Shown here: positions 35,604-45,747 of the stretch, in pieces
Position numbering within the stretch: position 1 is the stretch's first letter
Layout of the letters: each line of letters starts with the position of its first letter
Program-made: the position numbers and the translations under genes
Assembly: GCF_024347415.1 (NCBI RefSeq)
Contig: NZ_AP025476.1
Span: forward strand, 310,001-374,000
Reading direction: 5' to 3'
Source of the DNA: Vibrio crassostreae
GTDB lineage: Bacteria > Pseudomonadota > Gammaproteobacteria > Enterobacterales > Vibrionaceae
DNA length: 64,000 bases
Notes under the pieces: model-generated
Told to the model about the DNA's origin: nothing
The model's input: only the letters and a program-made list of their open reading frames with translations
Databases searched by the model: none

Positions 35604-35646
35604 ACTTTAACATTTTTCTGTCTGCTCACAGGGCGCTATTTTACAC

Positions 35647-38478
35647 CTACTTCAAATTTAACATAGGCTTAAGGAAGCGAGCGGTGTGTGAACCTTCGAT
35701 TAAAGCCACATCTTCAGGTGTACCTTCTGCAACAATCTCGCCACCACCTTGACCACCTTCTGGGCCAAGATCTAGTATCCAGTCTGCTGTTTTAACGACA
35801 TCTAGGTTGTGCTCAATCACGACAACCGTATTACCGTGATCACGCAACCTATGTAGTACTGTTAACAGCTGCTGAATATCGTGGAAATGAAGACCTGTTG
35901 TTGGTTCATCGAGAATGTACAAGGTTTTACCTGTGTCTCGCTTCGATAGCTCACGCGCCAATTTAACACGCTGCGCTTCACCACCAGATAAGGTTGTCGC
36001 TGCTTGCCCTAAGCGAATGTAAGATAGACCCACGTCCATGAGTGTTTGCAGTTTACGAGCAATCACTGGAACCGGATTGAAGAACTCACGCGCATCTTCT
36101 ACGGTCATTTCAAGGACTTCGTCAATGGTTTTGCCCTTGTAACGAACTTCTAGTGTTTCACGGTTGTAGCGTTTACCTTTACACACATCACACGGTACAT
36201 ACACATCTGGCAAGAAGTGCATCTCTACTTTGATTACGCCATCACCCTGACAAGCCTCACAACGACCACCACGCACGTTAAAGCTGAATCGACCTGGTTT
36301 ATAACCACGAGATCGTGACTCTTGTGTGCCTGCGAATAATTCACGGATCGGAGTGAAGATCCCTGTGTAGGTTGCAGGGTTTGACCTTGGTGTACGACCG
36401 ATAGGGCTTTGATCTATGTCGATCACCTTATCAAAATGTTCTAATCCTTTAATCTTTTTGTGTTGTGCAGGAACAGCAGTCGTGGCCCCGTTTAATTGAG
36501 TGTGGGCGACTTTGAAGAAGGTGTCATTGATTAGTGTTGATTTACCTGAACCTGATACACCCGTAATACAACTGAATAAGCCTACAGGAATTGTCGCGGT
36601 GACATTCTTTAGGTTGTTCCCCGTTGCGCCTACGATCTCTACGACCTTTTTCTTGTCGATAGGTGTTCTCTTTTCTGGCACTGCAATTTCTTTGGCGCCG
36701 CTCAGGTATTGGCCTGTCAAAGAGTTCGGGTTTTCGATGATGTCTTGCATGGTGCCTTCTGCTACCACGTGTCCACCATGCACACCTGCACCTGGGCCGA
36801 TATCGATAACATGGTCAGCACAACGGATTGCGTCTTCATCATGTTCAACAACAAGCACCGTATTACCTAGATCTCTGAGGTGAACCAAAGTTTGCAGAAG
36901 ACGTTCATTATCGCGCTGGTGGAGGCCAATCGATGGTTCATCCAGTACATACATAACGCCAACTAAACCGGCACCGATTTGGCTCGCCAAACGAATACGT
37001 TGCGCCTCACCACCAGACAGCGTCTCGGCACTGCGTGATAGGTTAAGGTAGTTTAAACCAACGTTGACTAAGAAATGCAGACGATCATTGATCTCTTTCA
37101 TCACTTTATCTGCGATCTGCCCACGCTGACCGTCTAATTTCAATTCTTGGAAAAATTGTAGTGCGTCAGCAATGCTCAGTTCAACGATTTCCGGCAGTGT
37201 TGTATCACCGATGAAAACATTTCGAGCCTCTAATCTTAAGCGAGTACCATCACAGCTAGAACATGATTTGGTTGATATGTACTTGGCTAGATCTTCACGC
37301 ACTGCGCTAGATTCAGTATCACGGTAACGGCGCTCTAGCGTATTTAAGATGCCTTCAAACGGATGACGCTTAACTCGAATATCTCCTCGGTCATTGATGT
37401 ACTTGAATTCCACTTCAGTACGACCTGATCCTTTAAGAATGATCTCTTGAGTCTTTTTAGGCAGAGAATTAAATGGCGCATACAAATCAAAACCATAATG
37501 TTCTGACAGCGATGTTAGCATCTGGAAATAGTAGTAGTTCTTTTGATCCCAACCTTTGATCGCACCTTCTGCGATACTTAGGTTCTCATCCAAAATCACT
37601 CGGCTTGGGTCAAAATACTGCTGAACCCCAAGACCATCACAAGTACCGCATGCCCCAGCTGGGTTATTGAAAGAGAATAGGCGAGGCTCTAGTTCCTGCA
37701 TGCTGTAGCCACACTTTGGACAAGCGAAGTTAGCAGAGAATACGATCTCTTCTTGGTCTGTTTCATCCATCCAACCGACGACAGCGATGCCGCCAGATAG
37801 CTCTAATGTGGTCTCGAATGACTCAGCTAAACGCTGTTGAAGATCAGGACGAACTTTGAATCTGTCTACCACGACTTCAATGGTGTGTTTCTTATGAAGT
37901 TCAAGTGCTGGTGGATCGGATAGATCACAGGTTTCACCATCAATGCGCGCACGGATAAAGCCTTGTGCCGCTAAGTTTTCCAGTGTTTTAACATGCTCAC
38001 CTTTGCGTTCTTTGACGATAGGTGCCAGTAACATCATTTTTGAGCCAGCTGGTAGTTCAAGTACCTTATCCACCATTTGGCTGATAGTTTGCGCAGCTAG
38101 AGGGATGTTGTGATCTGGACAACGAGGTTCGCCAACTCGCGCATACAGTAACCTAAGGTAATCATAGACTTCAGTAATAGTACCGACGGTTGAGCGGGGG
38201 TTATGTGACGTCGATTTTTGCTCTATCGAGATAGCTGGAGATAAACCTTCAATGTGGTCTACATCGGGTTTTTCCATAAGAGATAGAAATTGGCGAGCGT
38301 AGGCAGACAAAGACTCAACATAGCGACGTTGTCCTTCTGCGTAGAGAGTATCAAACGCAAGTGACGACTTCCCTGAACCGGATAGTCCAGTGATAACCGT
38401 GAGTTTATCGCGGGGAATCGTTAGGTTAACGTCTTTGAGGTTATGCGTACGAGCGCCTCTAATTTCTATTTTATCCAT
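35647..38478 (-). CDS. uvrA: Excinuclease ABC subunit A
   Basis: A 943-aa damage-recognition ATPase of nucleotide excision repair. Two ABC modules: Walker [10 protein letters not shown] (K37) and GVSGSGKST near residue 643, and two LSGGEAQR signatures. Zinc modules CPKCGYS...CGTCDG and CEACQGDG...CDVCKGKR are intact. It is the usual length. A LexA box lies 67 bp upstream, so it is SOS-controlled. Confidence 0.98.
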   Translation of the reverse strand: MDKIEIRGARTHNLKDVNLTIPRDKLTVITGLSGSGKSSLAFDTLYAEGQRRYVESLSAYARQFLSLMEKPDVDHIEGLSPAISIEQKSTSHNPRSTVGTITEVYDYLRLLYARVGEPRCPDHNIPLAAQTISQMVDKVLELPAGSKMMLLAPIVKERKGEHVKTLENLAAQGFIRARIDGETCDLSDPPALELHKKHTIEVVVDRFKVRPDLQQRLAESFETTLELSGGIAVVGWMDETDQEEIVFSANFACPKCGYSMQELEPRLFSFNNPAGACGTCDGLGVQQYFDPSRVILDENLSIAEGAIKGWDQKNYYYFQMLTSLSEHYGFDLYAPFNSLPKKTQEIILKGSGRTEVEFKYINDRGDIRVKRHPFEGILNTLERRYRDTESSAVREDLAKYISTKSCSSCDGTRLRLEARNVFIGDTTLPEIVELSIADALQFFQELKLDGQRGQIADKVMKEINDRLHFLVNVGLNYLNLSRSAETLSGGEAQRIRLASQIGAGLVGVMYVLDEPSIGLHQRDNERLLQTLVHLRDLGNTVLVVEHDEDAIRCADHVIDIGPGAGVHGGHVVAEGTMQDIIENPNSLTGQYLSGAKEIAVPEKRTPIDKKKVVEIVGATGNNLKNVTATIPVGLFSCITGVSGSGKSTLINDTFFKVAHTQLNGATTAVPAQHKKIKGLEHFDKVIDIDQSPIGRTPRSNPATYTGIFTPIRELFAGTQESRSRGYKPGRFSFNVRGGRCEACQGDGVIKVEMHFLPDVYVPCDVCKGKRYNRETLEVRYKGKTIDEVLEMTVEDAREFFNPVPVIARKLQTLMDVGLSYIRLGQAATTLSGGEAQRVKLARELSKRDTGKTLYILDEPTTGLHFHDIQQLLTVLHRLRDHGNTVVVIEHNLDVVKTADWILDLGPEGGQGGGEIVAEGTPEDVALIEGSHTARFLKPMLNLK

Positions 38479-38544
38479 CTCAATAGACCATGTAATTTTA
38501 AGTGGCTAAAGTATTACATAGAGTGAGATTTGTGCAAAGTTTTA

Positions 38545-38560
38545 CTGGATAAAAAAACAG
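38545..38560. promoter_or_regulatory. LexA (SOS) box upstream of uvrA
   Basis: CTGGATAAAAAAACAG keeps the CTG-N10-CAG spacing of LexA operators. uvrA is a classical SOS gene. Confidence 0.8.
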
Positions 38561-38562
38561 TA

Positions 38563-38597
38563 AAACAAAAAAGGGTGACTCATCGAGTCACCCTTTT
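38563..38597 (-). terminator. Terminator after galU
   Basis: AAGGGTGACTC / GAGTCACCCTT with a short loop, T run on the minus strand, 32 bases after the galU stop. Confidence 0.9.
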
Positions 38598-38628
38598 ACC
38601 ATTCGAAACGCTAGTTATTAACCAGTCG

Positions 38629-39501
38629 TTATGCTTCTTTCTTGGTCGAGTGTTTACCTAGCTCGATTTGCTTTTGGTCTTTTTTGTATAGGTTTTCAAA
38701 GCAGTAGTTTGTTGCTTCGATATAACCTTCAACACTACCACAGTCAAAACGTTGGCCTTTAAATTTGTAAGCCAATACACAGCCTGCTTTTGCTTGTTTT
38801 AACAATGCATCGGTAATCTGGATCTCGCCGCCTTTACCTGGTTCAGTCTGTTCGATCAGCTCGAAGATATCTGGAGTCAGAATATAACGACCAATGATCG
38901 CTAGGTTGCTTGGAGCAGTACCTTGTTCTGGCTTTTCTACCATGTCATCAACACGGAAAAGATCATCTTTAATCATTTCGCCTGAGATAACACCGTACTT
39001 GTGAGTTTCTTCTTCAGGAACTTCTTGTACAGCAACAATAGAACAGCGGAACTGTTTGTATAGCGCAACCATTTGAGCCAATACACCTTGTTGCTCGTTA
39101 ACACAAAGGTCATCGGCAAGTACAACGGCGAATGGTTCATCACCTACAAGTTCGCGACCCGTCAAGATAGCGTGGCCAAGGCCTTTCATCTCACGTTGAC
39201 GAATGTAGGTGAAGTTTGCTGCTTCAATCGTTTCACGGATATTAACCAATAGATCTTCTTTATTGGTACCGCTAATCTGGTGTTCAAGCTCGTAGTTTTT
39301 ATCAAAGTGATCCATGATCGAGTGCTTACCACGTCCAGTAACGATGCACATTCCATCCATACCAGCTTCAATAGCTTCCTCTACACCGTATTCAATCAGA
39401 GGTTTGTTTACTACAGGCATCATTTCTTTAGGCATTGACTTGGTTGCAGGTAAAAAACGTGTACCGTAGCCAGCTGCCGGGAAAAGGCACTTTTTGATCA
39501 T
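38629..39501 (-). CDS. galU: UTP-glucose-1-phosphate uridylyltransferase
   Basis: A 290-aa enzyme that makes UDP-glucose for LPS, capsule and exopolysaccharide. The nucleotidyl-transfer motif AAGYGTRFLPATKSMPKEM is at residues 10-28 and VEKP near 165; the fold and length are typical. UDP-glucose supply links it loosely to the neighbouring glycan ligase and biofilm/competence regulator, but they are separate transcripts. Confidence 0.97.
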   Translation of the reverse strand: MIKKCLFPAAGYGTRFLPATKSMPKEMMPVVNKPLIEYGVEEAIEAGMDGMCIVTGRGKHSIMDHFDKNYELEHQISGTNKEDLLVNIRETIEAANFTYIRQREMKGLGHAILTGRELVGDEPFAVVLADDLCVNEQQGVLAQMVALYKQFRCSIVAVQEVPEEETHKYGVISGEMIKDDLFRVDDMVEKPEQGTAPSNLAIIGRYILTPDIFELIEQTEPGKGGEIQITDALLKQAKAGCVLAYKFKGQRFDCGSVEGYIEATNYCFENLYKKDQKQIELGKHSTKKEA

Positions 39502-39657
39502 GATAAGACCCTTTATCTATAATAATTATTGATTCAACTGAGTTGTTGATATTTCTGAGGGCAACTCTAGCATAAGTTATGTCGAAAATTCAGCAACAAT
39601 AGCCATGGTTTACTAGAGCTTCCCTCAAAATTATCGTCAGACTAAGAGGTGGGTCGA

Positions 39658-40305
39658 TTAGGCAAGCAGGTTCTGGTTTGCCCATGCTATCGCTTGAACT
39701 CTATTTTTTACCGCAAGCTTACGGAATATCTGATAGAGGTGAGATTTAACCGTGAACTCACTAATAAACAAGTCATCGGCGATTTGTGTGTTTGAAGACC
39801 CTGATTGAAGACAGCGAATCACCTGAATCTCACGAATGGTTAAATCAACATTGGTTGGTGTCGTGTTGGTATTGACCATATTGCGATAATAAAACAACAG
39901 TTGATTGGTTACCTTCCTTGGCAGCCAGTTATCGCCATCAATGACTTCTTGAAGACCACGAGCAATCTTGTCCTTTTGTTCAGTGTTGTAAAAGAGTCCT
40001 TTTAGTACCCCATAGGTAAGAAGCTCTGAGGTTGGAAGTTGCTGGGGGACATTGAATAAAATGATTTCGTGATTTTTCCACATAACAGTCAGGTTAGGAC
40101 AAATAATCAGTAGTTGTGGTACCTCTCTGTAATCGACGAGTAAGATCCGGTTACTCTGCTTTCTATCAACTAGCATTAATTCGTCGGGTGTCATTTTGTA
40201 GAGAATAATAGATAAGTGCTTTTCTATCTCTTTTACATGTAGATAGGTATCGTTTGGGTCGATACACAGAAAATGCAAAGTGCGAGCGTATCTTGATTTT
40301 CTCAT
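39658..40305 (-). CDS. qstR: LuxR-type regulator QstR (competence / type VI secretion)
   Basis: A 215-aa regulator with an N-terminal receiver-like domain and a C-terminal LuxR helix-turn-helix (LTIREIQVIRCLQSGSSNTQIADDL..., residues about 155-213). Family relatives include VpsT and CsgD. In V. cholerae the gene between galU and ssb is qstR, the TfoX- and quorum-dependent activator of DNA-uptake and T6SS genes; length and position agree. The start at 40305 (MRKSRYARTL) has AGGACG in front; a longer frame to 40398 lacks a ribosome site. Naming rests on synteny and family features. Confidence 0.82.
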   Translation of the reverse strand: MRKSRYARTLHFLCIDPNDTYLHVKEIEKHLSIILYKMTPDELMLVDRKQSNRILLVDYREVPQLLIICPNLTVMWKNHEIILFNVPQQLPTSELLTYGVLKGLFYNTEQKDKIARGLQEVIDGDNWLPRKVTNQLLFYYRNMVNTNTTPTNVDLTIREIQVIRCLQSGSSNTQIADDLFISEFTVKSHLYQIFRKLAVKNRVQAIAWANQNLLA

Positions 40306-40583
40306 TGAAACGTCCTGTTTGAGTGGGATTAGATTCCACGTTGTCATGCAGGCTTTAGCTTCTCTAGCGTCTTGATAGTGACTTGCGTTGAATATCAATT
40401 ATCAAAGTAAATGAGTGGTTTGTAAGTGGAGAAAAAAGCAACATCGCTCTGAATATCATGATTTGTTACGTTTTTATTCTTTGTAGTGGAGTGAGAATAG
40501 GAAGCGATTTATCACAGCAGAAAAGCATGCTATTCTTGTGCGCTAAAAATTTTCTGAGACTATGAATTTAGACGGAGCAAATC

Positions 40584-41138
40584 ATGGCTAGCCGTGGAGT
40601 TAACAAAGTTATATTAGTGGGTAACCTAGGTAATGACCCTGAAATTCGTTACATGCCAAATGGCGGCGCAGTAGCGAACATTACCATTGCAACGTCAGAG
40701 TCATGGCGTGATAAAGCAACTGGCGAGCAACGTGAAAAAACAGAATGGCACCGTGTTGCTCTGTTTGGCAAGCTTGCGGAAGTTGCTGGTGAGTACCTAC
40801 GTAAAGGTTCTCAAGTTTACATTGAAGGTCAACTTCAAACACGTAAATGGCAAGATCAAAGCGGTCAAGATCGCTACACAACTGAAGTGGTTGTTCAAGG
40901 CTTCAATGGTGTAATGCAAATGCTTGGCGGCCGTGCTCAAGGTGGTGCTCCTGCTCAAGGTGGCATGGGTAACAACCAACAGCAAGGTGGTTGGGGTCAG
41001 CCACAGCAGCCACAACAACAGCAGCAATATAGTGCTCCAGCTCAACAGCAGCCGAAAGCACCTCAACAAGCTCCTCAGCAGGCTCAACCTCAATATAATG
41101 AGCCGCCAATGGATTTTGATGATGACATCCCATTTTAA
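40584..41138 (+). CDS. ssb: Single-stranded DNA-binding protein
   Basis: A 184-aa protein with an OB fold (residues 1-112, [17 protein letters not shown] ... [18 protein letters not shown]), a Gly/Gln/Pro-rich flexible linker, and the acidic tip DFDDDIPF that recruits repair and replication partners. No LexA box was found upstream, unlike the shared uvrA/ssb arrangement of E. coli; here galU and qstR separate the two genes. Confidence 0.97.
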   Translation: MASRGVNKVILVGNLGNDPEIRYMPNGGAVANITIATSESWRDKATGEQREKTEWHRVALFGKLAEVAGEYLRKGSQVYIEGQLQTRKWQDQSGQDRYTTEVVVQGFNGVMQMLGGRAQGGAPAQGGMGNNQQQGGWGQPQQPQQQQQYSAPAQQQPKAPQQAPQQAQPQYNEPPMDFDDDIPF

Positions 41139-41178
41139 GCTCTGTTTTTAATATATTATAAAGACAGTATTAAATTGG

Positions 41179-41205
41179 AAAAAGCCGCGTTCATCGCGGC
41201 TTTTT
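41179..41205 (+). terminator. Terminator after ssb
   Basis: AAAAGCCGCG / CGCGGCTTTT, 4-base loop and five T. Confidence 0.92.
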
Positions 41206-41299
41206 GTTACCTACAATTCTTAACGCTTTATTTACAACGTCAATTTATAGTATAAGTAGCAATACGGTATAATGTGAGTTGAAAAGGATTTCGTTATTC

Positions 41300-43315
41300 A
41301 TGAGATATACCCCGACACTAAAATTGAGCACCCGATTGGTCGCATTTGTCACAGTGATAGTGATCAGCGCGATGTTCATTCTTTTTATTGGTGGCACACT
41401 TTCCTTTAAGCGTATTGGACAGGAATATTTAGACCATTATTTGGTTGGTATTGTCGACGTTGTAGATAAAGAGATGGAAGATCCCGACGCCGCGTATTCA
41501 ATGCAGCGTTGGATGCCTAAAATGTTGCAGGCGAGCAATATTGTTGAGATGAAACTCTCGAACAAGACTGGCATCGTCTATCGTTTCAAAGATACCTCCC
41601 CACAAATTGATCCCAATCGTCTTTATGAGAAAAGCTTCATTTTAGAGCGTAATGAAGGGTATCGAATCGAATTTAAAGCACTCCCTCCTTATATTGGCTA
41701 CAACTACTCAATGGAAGCGATGTGGTCAATTACTTTGGCTGTCGCATTGGTCTTGTTCTGTCTGGCTCGAGGTGTTCGTTGGTTGAAAGAGCAACTCATG
41801 GGTTCTGAGATCTTAGAAGAGCGAGGAAGAATGATCCTTGCTGGACAGGTTGAACCTCACGCAAAGGGGGATGAGCGTGAATGGCCTTATACGGCAAGTG
41901 AAGCCTTAGATGTATTGATTGAAGAGCTACAAGATGCTCGTCAAGAGCGAAGTCGCTTTGATACCTTTATTCGTACCCATACCTTCCTAGATAAACTCAC
42001 GGGCACGGCAAACCGAGTTTTATTTGATAATAAACTGGAATCGGTACTGCATGAAAGTGGTGCTCGAGGTGGTGTGTTACTGATACGTATCGACGAGTGG
42101 GAACAAGTTCGTGATGCTAACGATAAACAAATCACTGACGGCTTTATTATTGAAGTCGGTGAAGTCTTATCGAATATCGTTCAGCGTTATCCAGATGTCA
42201 TTTTTTCTCGCTATTACGAAGCGGACTTTGCTGTATTCATCCCGCACCAGGGTGCAAAAGATATTGCGACCTTGGCAGGTCAATGTTTAAGGCAGTTGGA
42301 TAAGCTAACCCCGCCAGAGCCTTTGGAATCTGATAACTGGTGTCATATCGGTGTGACTATGTATACCGAAGGTGATCGTCACAGCCAGATCATGGATGAA
42401 ACGGAAACGGCATTAAAGAGTGCTCAGTTAGAGCGTATTAATAACTGGAGCCGTTACCCGAAACAGAATAAGAATGAGTTGGATAGAGGCAGTGTTCGTT
42501 GGAGAACATTACTTGATAAAGCGCTGCTTCCTGAAAATTTAGTAATCTTTGCTCAGCGGTGTTATCTTATGCCGGAATCTGGTCAAGCTAATGAATTACA
42601 TAGAGAAATATTTACTAGAATTCAGGATCCTGATAAAGGTTTATTGAAATCGTCTCGATTTATGCCTGCGGTAGAGCAAGTGGGTTATCAAGCTCAAATG
42701 GACCAATCGGTTCTAAAGGTTGTGTTGAAATCGCTGAAAGAATCAACTCAACCTATCAACTATTCGGTGAATCTGAATGTTACCCCGTTTGCTAATAAAC
42801 AGCACTTTAAGTGGTTTAGGAGTGAGTTGTTACAGCTTTCTGCTCAGCATCGCTCTCAGCTTTCATTTGAGTTTCCAGAAGGGCACTTGATTGCTCATCT
42901 TGATTATATGAGACCGGTGGCAAAGATGCTACGAGGTTTAGGGTGTAAAGTTGTGGTTGGTCAAGCGGGGCGAACCATTGTTAGCACTCACTATATAAAA
43001 GACTTAAAGGTTAATTACATTAAGCTTCATCGAAGCTTAATCAAGAAAATTGATCAAAGGCATGAGAATCAACTGTTTGTCCGAAGCTTAATTGGGGCAT
43101 GCGGTGACTCTCCAACTCAAGTTATTGCCGTTGGAGTCGAGACAAAACAAGAGAAGAATACTTTGATAGAGTTAGGCATTAACGGCTATCAAGGAAGATA
43201 TTTCGACGAAGAACAACAAATTATCCCTTTGCCTAACCACGTTGAAAAGGCTGCAAAAGCGGAATCTGTTGTAAAAGTTGGACGAAGAAATCGATGGCGT
43301 AAGAGTAGTAGTTAA
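41300..43315 (+). CDS. csrD: CsrD-type regulator (MshH), degenerate GGDEF/EAL
   Basis: A 671-aa membrane protein. Two TM segments (about 8-34 and 140-158) flank a periplasmic domain, followed by a HAMP-like linker, a GGDEF domain from about 220 (RYYEADF in place of the active site) and an EAL domain from about 405 (ELHREIF in place of the EVLxR core). Both catalytic sites are degenerate, as in CsrD, which promotes RNase E decay of CsrB-type RNAs in E. coli. The ATG at 41300 is preferred over an in-frame TTG at 41279, which sits just after a TATAAT -10 box (41268-41273). First gene of the msh locus; mshI follows 2 bases later. Confidence 0.9.
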   Translation: MRYTPTLKLSTRLVAFVTVIVISAMFILFIGGTLSFKRIGQEYLDHYLVGIVDVVDKEMEDPDAAYSMQRWMPKMLQASNIVEMKLSNKTGIVYRFKDTSPQIDPNRLYEKSFILERNEGYRIEFKALPPYIGYNYSMEAMWSITLAVALVLFCLARGVRWLKEQLMGSEILEERGRMILAGQVEPHAKGDEREWPYTASEALDVLIEELQDARQERSRFDTFIRTHTFLDKLTGTANRVLFDNKLESVLHESGARGGVLLIRIDEWEQVRDANDKQITDGFIIEVGEVLSNIVQRYPDVIFSRYYEADFAVFIPHQGAKDIATLAGQCLRQLDKLTPPEPLESDNWCHIGVTMYTEGDRHSQIMDETETALKSAQLERINNWSRYPKQNKNELDRGSVRWRTLLDKALLPENLVIFAQRCYLMPESGQANELHREIFTRIQDPDKGLLKSSRFMPAVEQVGYQAQMDQSVLKVVLKSLKESTQPINYSVNLNVTPFANKQHFKWFRSELLQLSAQHRSQLSFEFPEGHLIAHLDYMRPVAKMLRGLGCKVVVGQAGRTIVSTHYIKDLKVNYIKLHRSLIKKIDQRHENQLFVRSLIGACGDSPTQVIAVGVETKQEKNTLIELGINGYQGRYFDEEQQIIPLPNHVEKAAKAESVVKVGRRNRWRKSSS

Positions 43316-43317
43316 GA

Positions 43318-44760
43318 ATGAATTTTAAAGCGATTTTAGACAAGATAAAGCCAACGAATAATAAAGGTAGCTCGCAAGTTGTCCTGCTGGGCAATGATGC
43401 CATTTATATTTCATCGACAGAACAAGAACCTCAAGTAACCAGTATTCCCGTGGTTAATGGGGACTGGGAGAGTGCGCTAAAAAAATCGCTTAGCAGTGAG
43501 GCGTTTGCCAGTAATCGTCTCCAGTTGGTTGTCTGTGCTAACTACTACCAAACCTATCAACTTGATAAACCGGATATTCCAGAGAGTGAATGGTCGGTTG
43601 CGTTGCCATTTTTACTCAAAGATCTCGTCTCTGAAAGGGTTACTGAGATCACGGCGAGTGCGGTCGCGCTTCCGACGTCGAACAAGCTGCAAGTGTATGT
43701 CTTGCCTAAAAAGCTGTTAGATAAGCTTTTAAATATTGCCAACTCGGTTCAGATCGAATTAGTTGGAGTAGCTCCTGAAGATGAAATCTGGGGTTACAGT
43801 GCTGGCGAGTTGTCTAACTTCATCCTTTTACAGCGCAGCGCTAATTCACACTTTAAGTTGGGTGCGTTTGTTGAAAATACCGTTTGTTTTCAAAGAACGA
43901 TTCGCAGTGTTGTTCCACCTTTAACGGGTGTTGCGTCAAGTGCTCTGCAGTTAGATGGTCTCGCTTTAGAGCTTCAACGCTCGATTGATTACCTTTCTTC
44001 ACAAATTAAAGGTACACAGCTTCACCAGCTGAAAATTTGCTGTGACGAAGAAGATGAAGCAGAGTTACAAAGTGCCTTAAATAGTACATTGAGCTCGACA
44101 GTTTCATTGTTGGTTGAAGATGAACGTGATAATTCAGAGAGTTTGTTGGTTAAACTCGCAGCTGAAAAAGAGACGTTTAAGGTCAATCTTTACCCTGAAC
44201 ATCTTAAGCCTAAAAAAGAATATTTTACGCTGACCAATGTTGTTGCGAGCTGGGGGCTAGTTTGTGTTTTATTGCTTGGTGGTTACTTCGCGATGCAGTA
44301 CCAAGTATCTAATCTAGATAAAGAACTAACAGCCCTGCAACAAGACTCGAATCAACTTAACAAGCAAGTTAACCAATTGAATAGTAAGTTAACTCAACAC
44401 AAACCGTCCCCAGAGAAAGTGGCGGCCGTTGCGCGTCTCAAACGTGAGACTCAAGCAAAAAAAGAGGCTTTGAAGGCGGTCGGGCAATACGACGAATCCC
44501 AACAAGTCGGGTATTCTGGCGTCATGAATTCCTTAGCTAAACTAGGCCGAAATGACATCTCTCTTTCGCACATCTACATGACCCACGATACTTTAGATCT
44601 TAGTGGCTTGGCTCGTAACGCAAATGTCGTTCCGAACTGGATTGGTCAGTTTAAAAGTGAGCTTAATTTAGTTGGACGTGCTTTTGAAAAACTAAAAATA
44701 GGTCGTAATGATCAGGATGTGGTGACGTTTGAGTTAAGTACTCGTCGGGAGAGTAAATAA
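43318..44760 (+). CDS. mshI: MSHA biogenesis protein MshI (PilM/PilN-like)
   Basis: A 480-aa component of the inner-membrane alignment complex. Residues 1-290 resemble a divergent actin-like PilM domain without a clear phosphate loop. A TM segment at about 308-326 (VVASWGLVCVLLLGGYFAM) is followed by a coiled coil (330-365) and a periplasmic PilN-like domain. It thus appears to be a PilM-PilN fusion. It starts 2 bases after csrD and overlaps mshJ (TAATG). Confidence 0.9.
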   Translation: MNFKAILDKIKPTNNKGSSQVVLLGNDAIYISSTEQEPQVTSIPVVNGDWESALKKSLSSEAFASNRLQLVVCANYYQTYQLDKPDIPESEWSVALPFLLKDLVSERVTEITASAVALPTSNKLQVYVLPKKLLDKLLNIANSVQIELVGVAPEDEIWGYSAGELSNFILLQRSANSHFKLGAFVENTVCFQRTIRSVVPPLTGVASSALQLDGLALELQRSIDYLSSQIKGTQLHQLKICCDEEDEAELQSALNSTLSSTVSLLVEDERDNSESLLVKLAAEKETFKVNLYPEHLKPKKEYFTLTNVVASWGLVCVLLLGGYFAMQYQVSNLDKELTALQQDSNQLNKQVNQLNSKLTQHKPSPEKVAAVARLKRETQAKKEALKAVGQYDESQQVGYSGVMNSLAKLGRNDISLSHIYMTHDTLDLSGLARNANVVPNWIGQFKSELNLVGRAFEKLKIGRNDQDVVTFELSTRRESK

Positions 44761-45407
44761 TGCAGCAGTGGAATCAACTTAGCGATAAGTTTCTTGCATT
44801 GAGCCAAAGAGAAAAATGGCTACTTTTCGTGTGTGGTTTTGTTGGCCTATCCATGTTGTTGTTTACCTTATTGGTAGAGCCCGCGTATCTCGACTTACAA
44901 GCGAAAAATGCCAAGGCGACCAGCCTGACTCAATCAAACCAAAGGCAGCAAGGTGAGTTACTTGTTCTACAAGCTAAGTTAAACAAAGACCCAGATAAAG
45001 AAATTAACCTCGAATACAAGAAACTAATGCGAGAGAGCCAAGATCTTTCATTGCAGCTTTCAGAGATTGTCGACGGGTTGATTACGCCTTCTCAAATGTC
45101 GCAATTATTGGAGAGTGTTCTTAATGCCGGCAATGGGCTTAAGCTTGAATCGCTAGAGTCGTTAAAACCAGAGGCGATTTCGAACAATAAAGAAACCAGT
45201 GAATATTCAGGCTACTTTCTTCACCCTGTGAGAATGGAACTAACAGGTAGTTACTTTGATATTTCAGCTTACCTTCAAGCACTTGAGTCTCTTCCTGTTA
45301 GCTATTACTGGCGCACATTTGAATACACGGTAGAGGAATATCCTAAAGCTCGACTGGTGTTCGAGGTTTATACATTAGGTACCAGACAGGAGTTTATCGG
45401 TGGTTAG
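44760..45407 (+). CDS. mshJ: MSHA biogenesis protein MshJ (PilO-like)
   Basis: A 215-aa single-TM protein (about 20-40, WLLFVCGFVGLSMLLFTLLV) with a periplasmic coiled coil (45-100) and a ferredoxin-like C-terminal domain, as in PilO. Partner of MshI and MshK in the alignment complex. It overlaps mshI by one base and mshK by 8. Confidence 0.9.
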   Translation: MQQWNQLSDKFLALSQREKWLLFVCGFVGLSMLLFTLLVEPAYLDLQAKNAKATSLTQSNQRQQGELLVLQAKLNKDPDKEINLEYKKLMRESQDLSLQLSEIVDGLITPSQMSQLLESVLNAGNGLKLESLESLKPEAISNNKETSEYSGYFLHPVRMELTGSYFDISAYLQALESLPVSYYWRTFEYTVEEYPKARLVFEVYTLGTRQEFIGG

Positions 45408-45732
45408 AACTCTTTTGTTGTTTCTGCTGTTTAGCAGTTCCGTGGTGTGGGCTGAGCAAGATCCAACGGCGCCATTAGGCTGGCTTTCACCTCAACAGAA
45501 AACGGCACCTGCTAAGAAAGCACCAACTCGCTATCGCTTACCTTCTTTAGAAAGCATCGTGTGTAAGGGAGATACGCCTTGCTATGCGATTATGAATGGT
45601 CAGATTCTCGGCCAAGGGGAAACGATCAGAGGGTACCGAGTTAAGAACATAGATCCAGAATACGTCACTCTGCAGAGAAGCTCTAAGCAGTGGAAATTAG
45701 AGATGTTCTCTTTAGATGTTAAGAATAATTAA
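45400..45732 (+). CDS. mshK: MSHA biogenesis protein MshK (PilP-like)
   Basis: A 110-aa periplasmic protein with a signal peptide (MVRTLLLFLLFSSSVVWA) and the DPTAPLGW motif of PilP/GspC homology-region proteins, which contact the secretin. It starts at GTG 45400 with AGGAG at 45388-45392. A Cys pair (VCKGDTPCYA) may form a disulfide. Confidence 0.88.
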   Translation: MVRTLLLFLLFSSSVVWAEQDPTAPLGWLSPQQKTAPAKKAPTRYRLPSLESIVCKGDTPCYAIMNGQILGQGETIRGYRVKNIDPEYVTLQRSSKQWKLEMFSLDVKNN

Positions 45733-45747
45733 GGTTAGAGTGAAGAC

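Noticed and set aside
40399..40583. LexA box upstream of ssb
   Set aside because: No CTG-N10-CAG match was found in the interval.
41279..41299. TTG start for csrD
   Set aside because: It lies 5 bases after a TATAAT -10 box, so it would be at or before the transcript start; ATG 41300 fits the family N-terminus.
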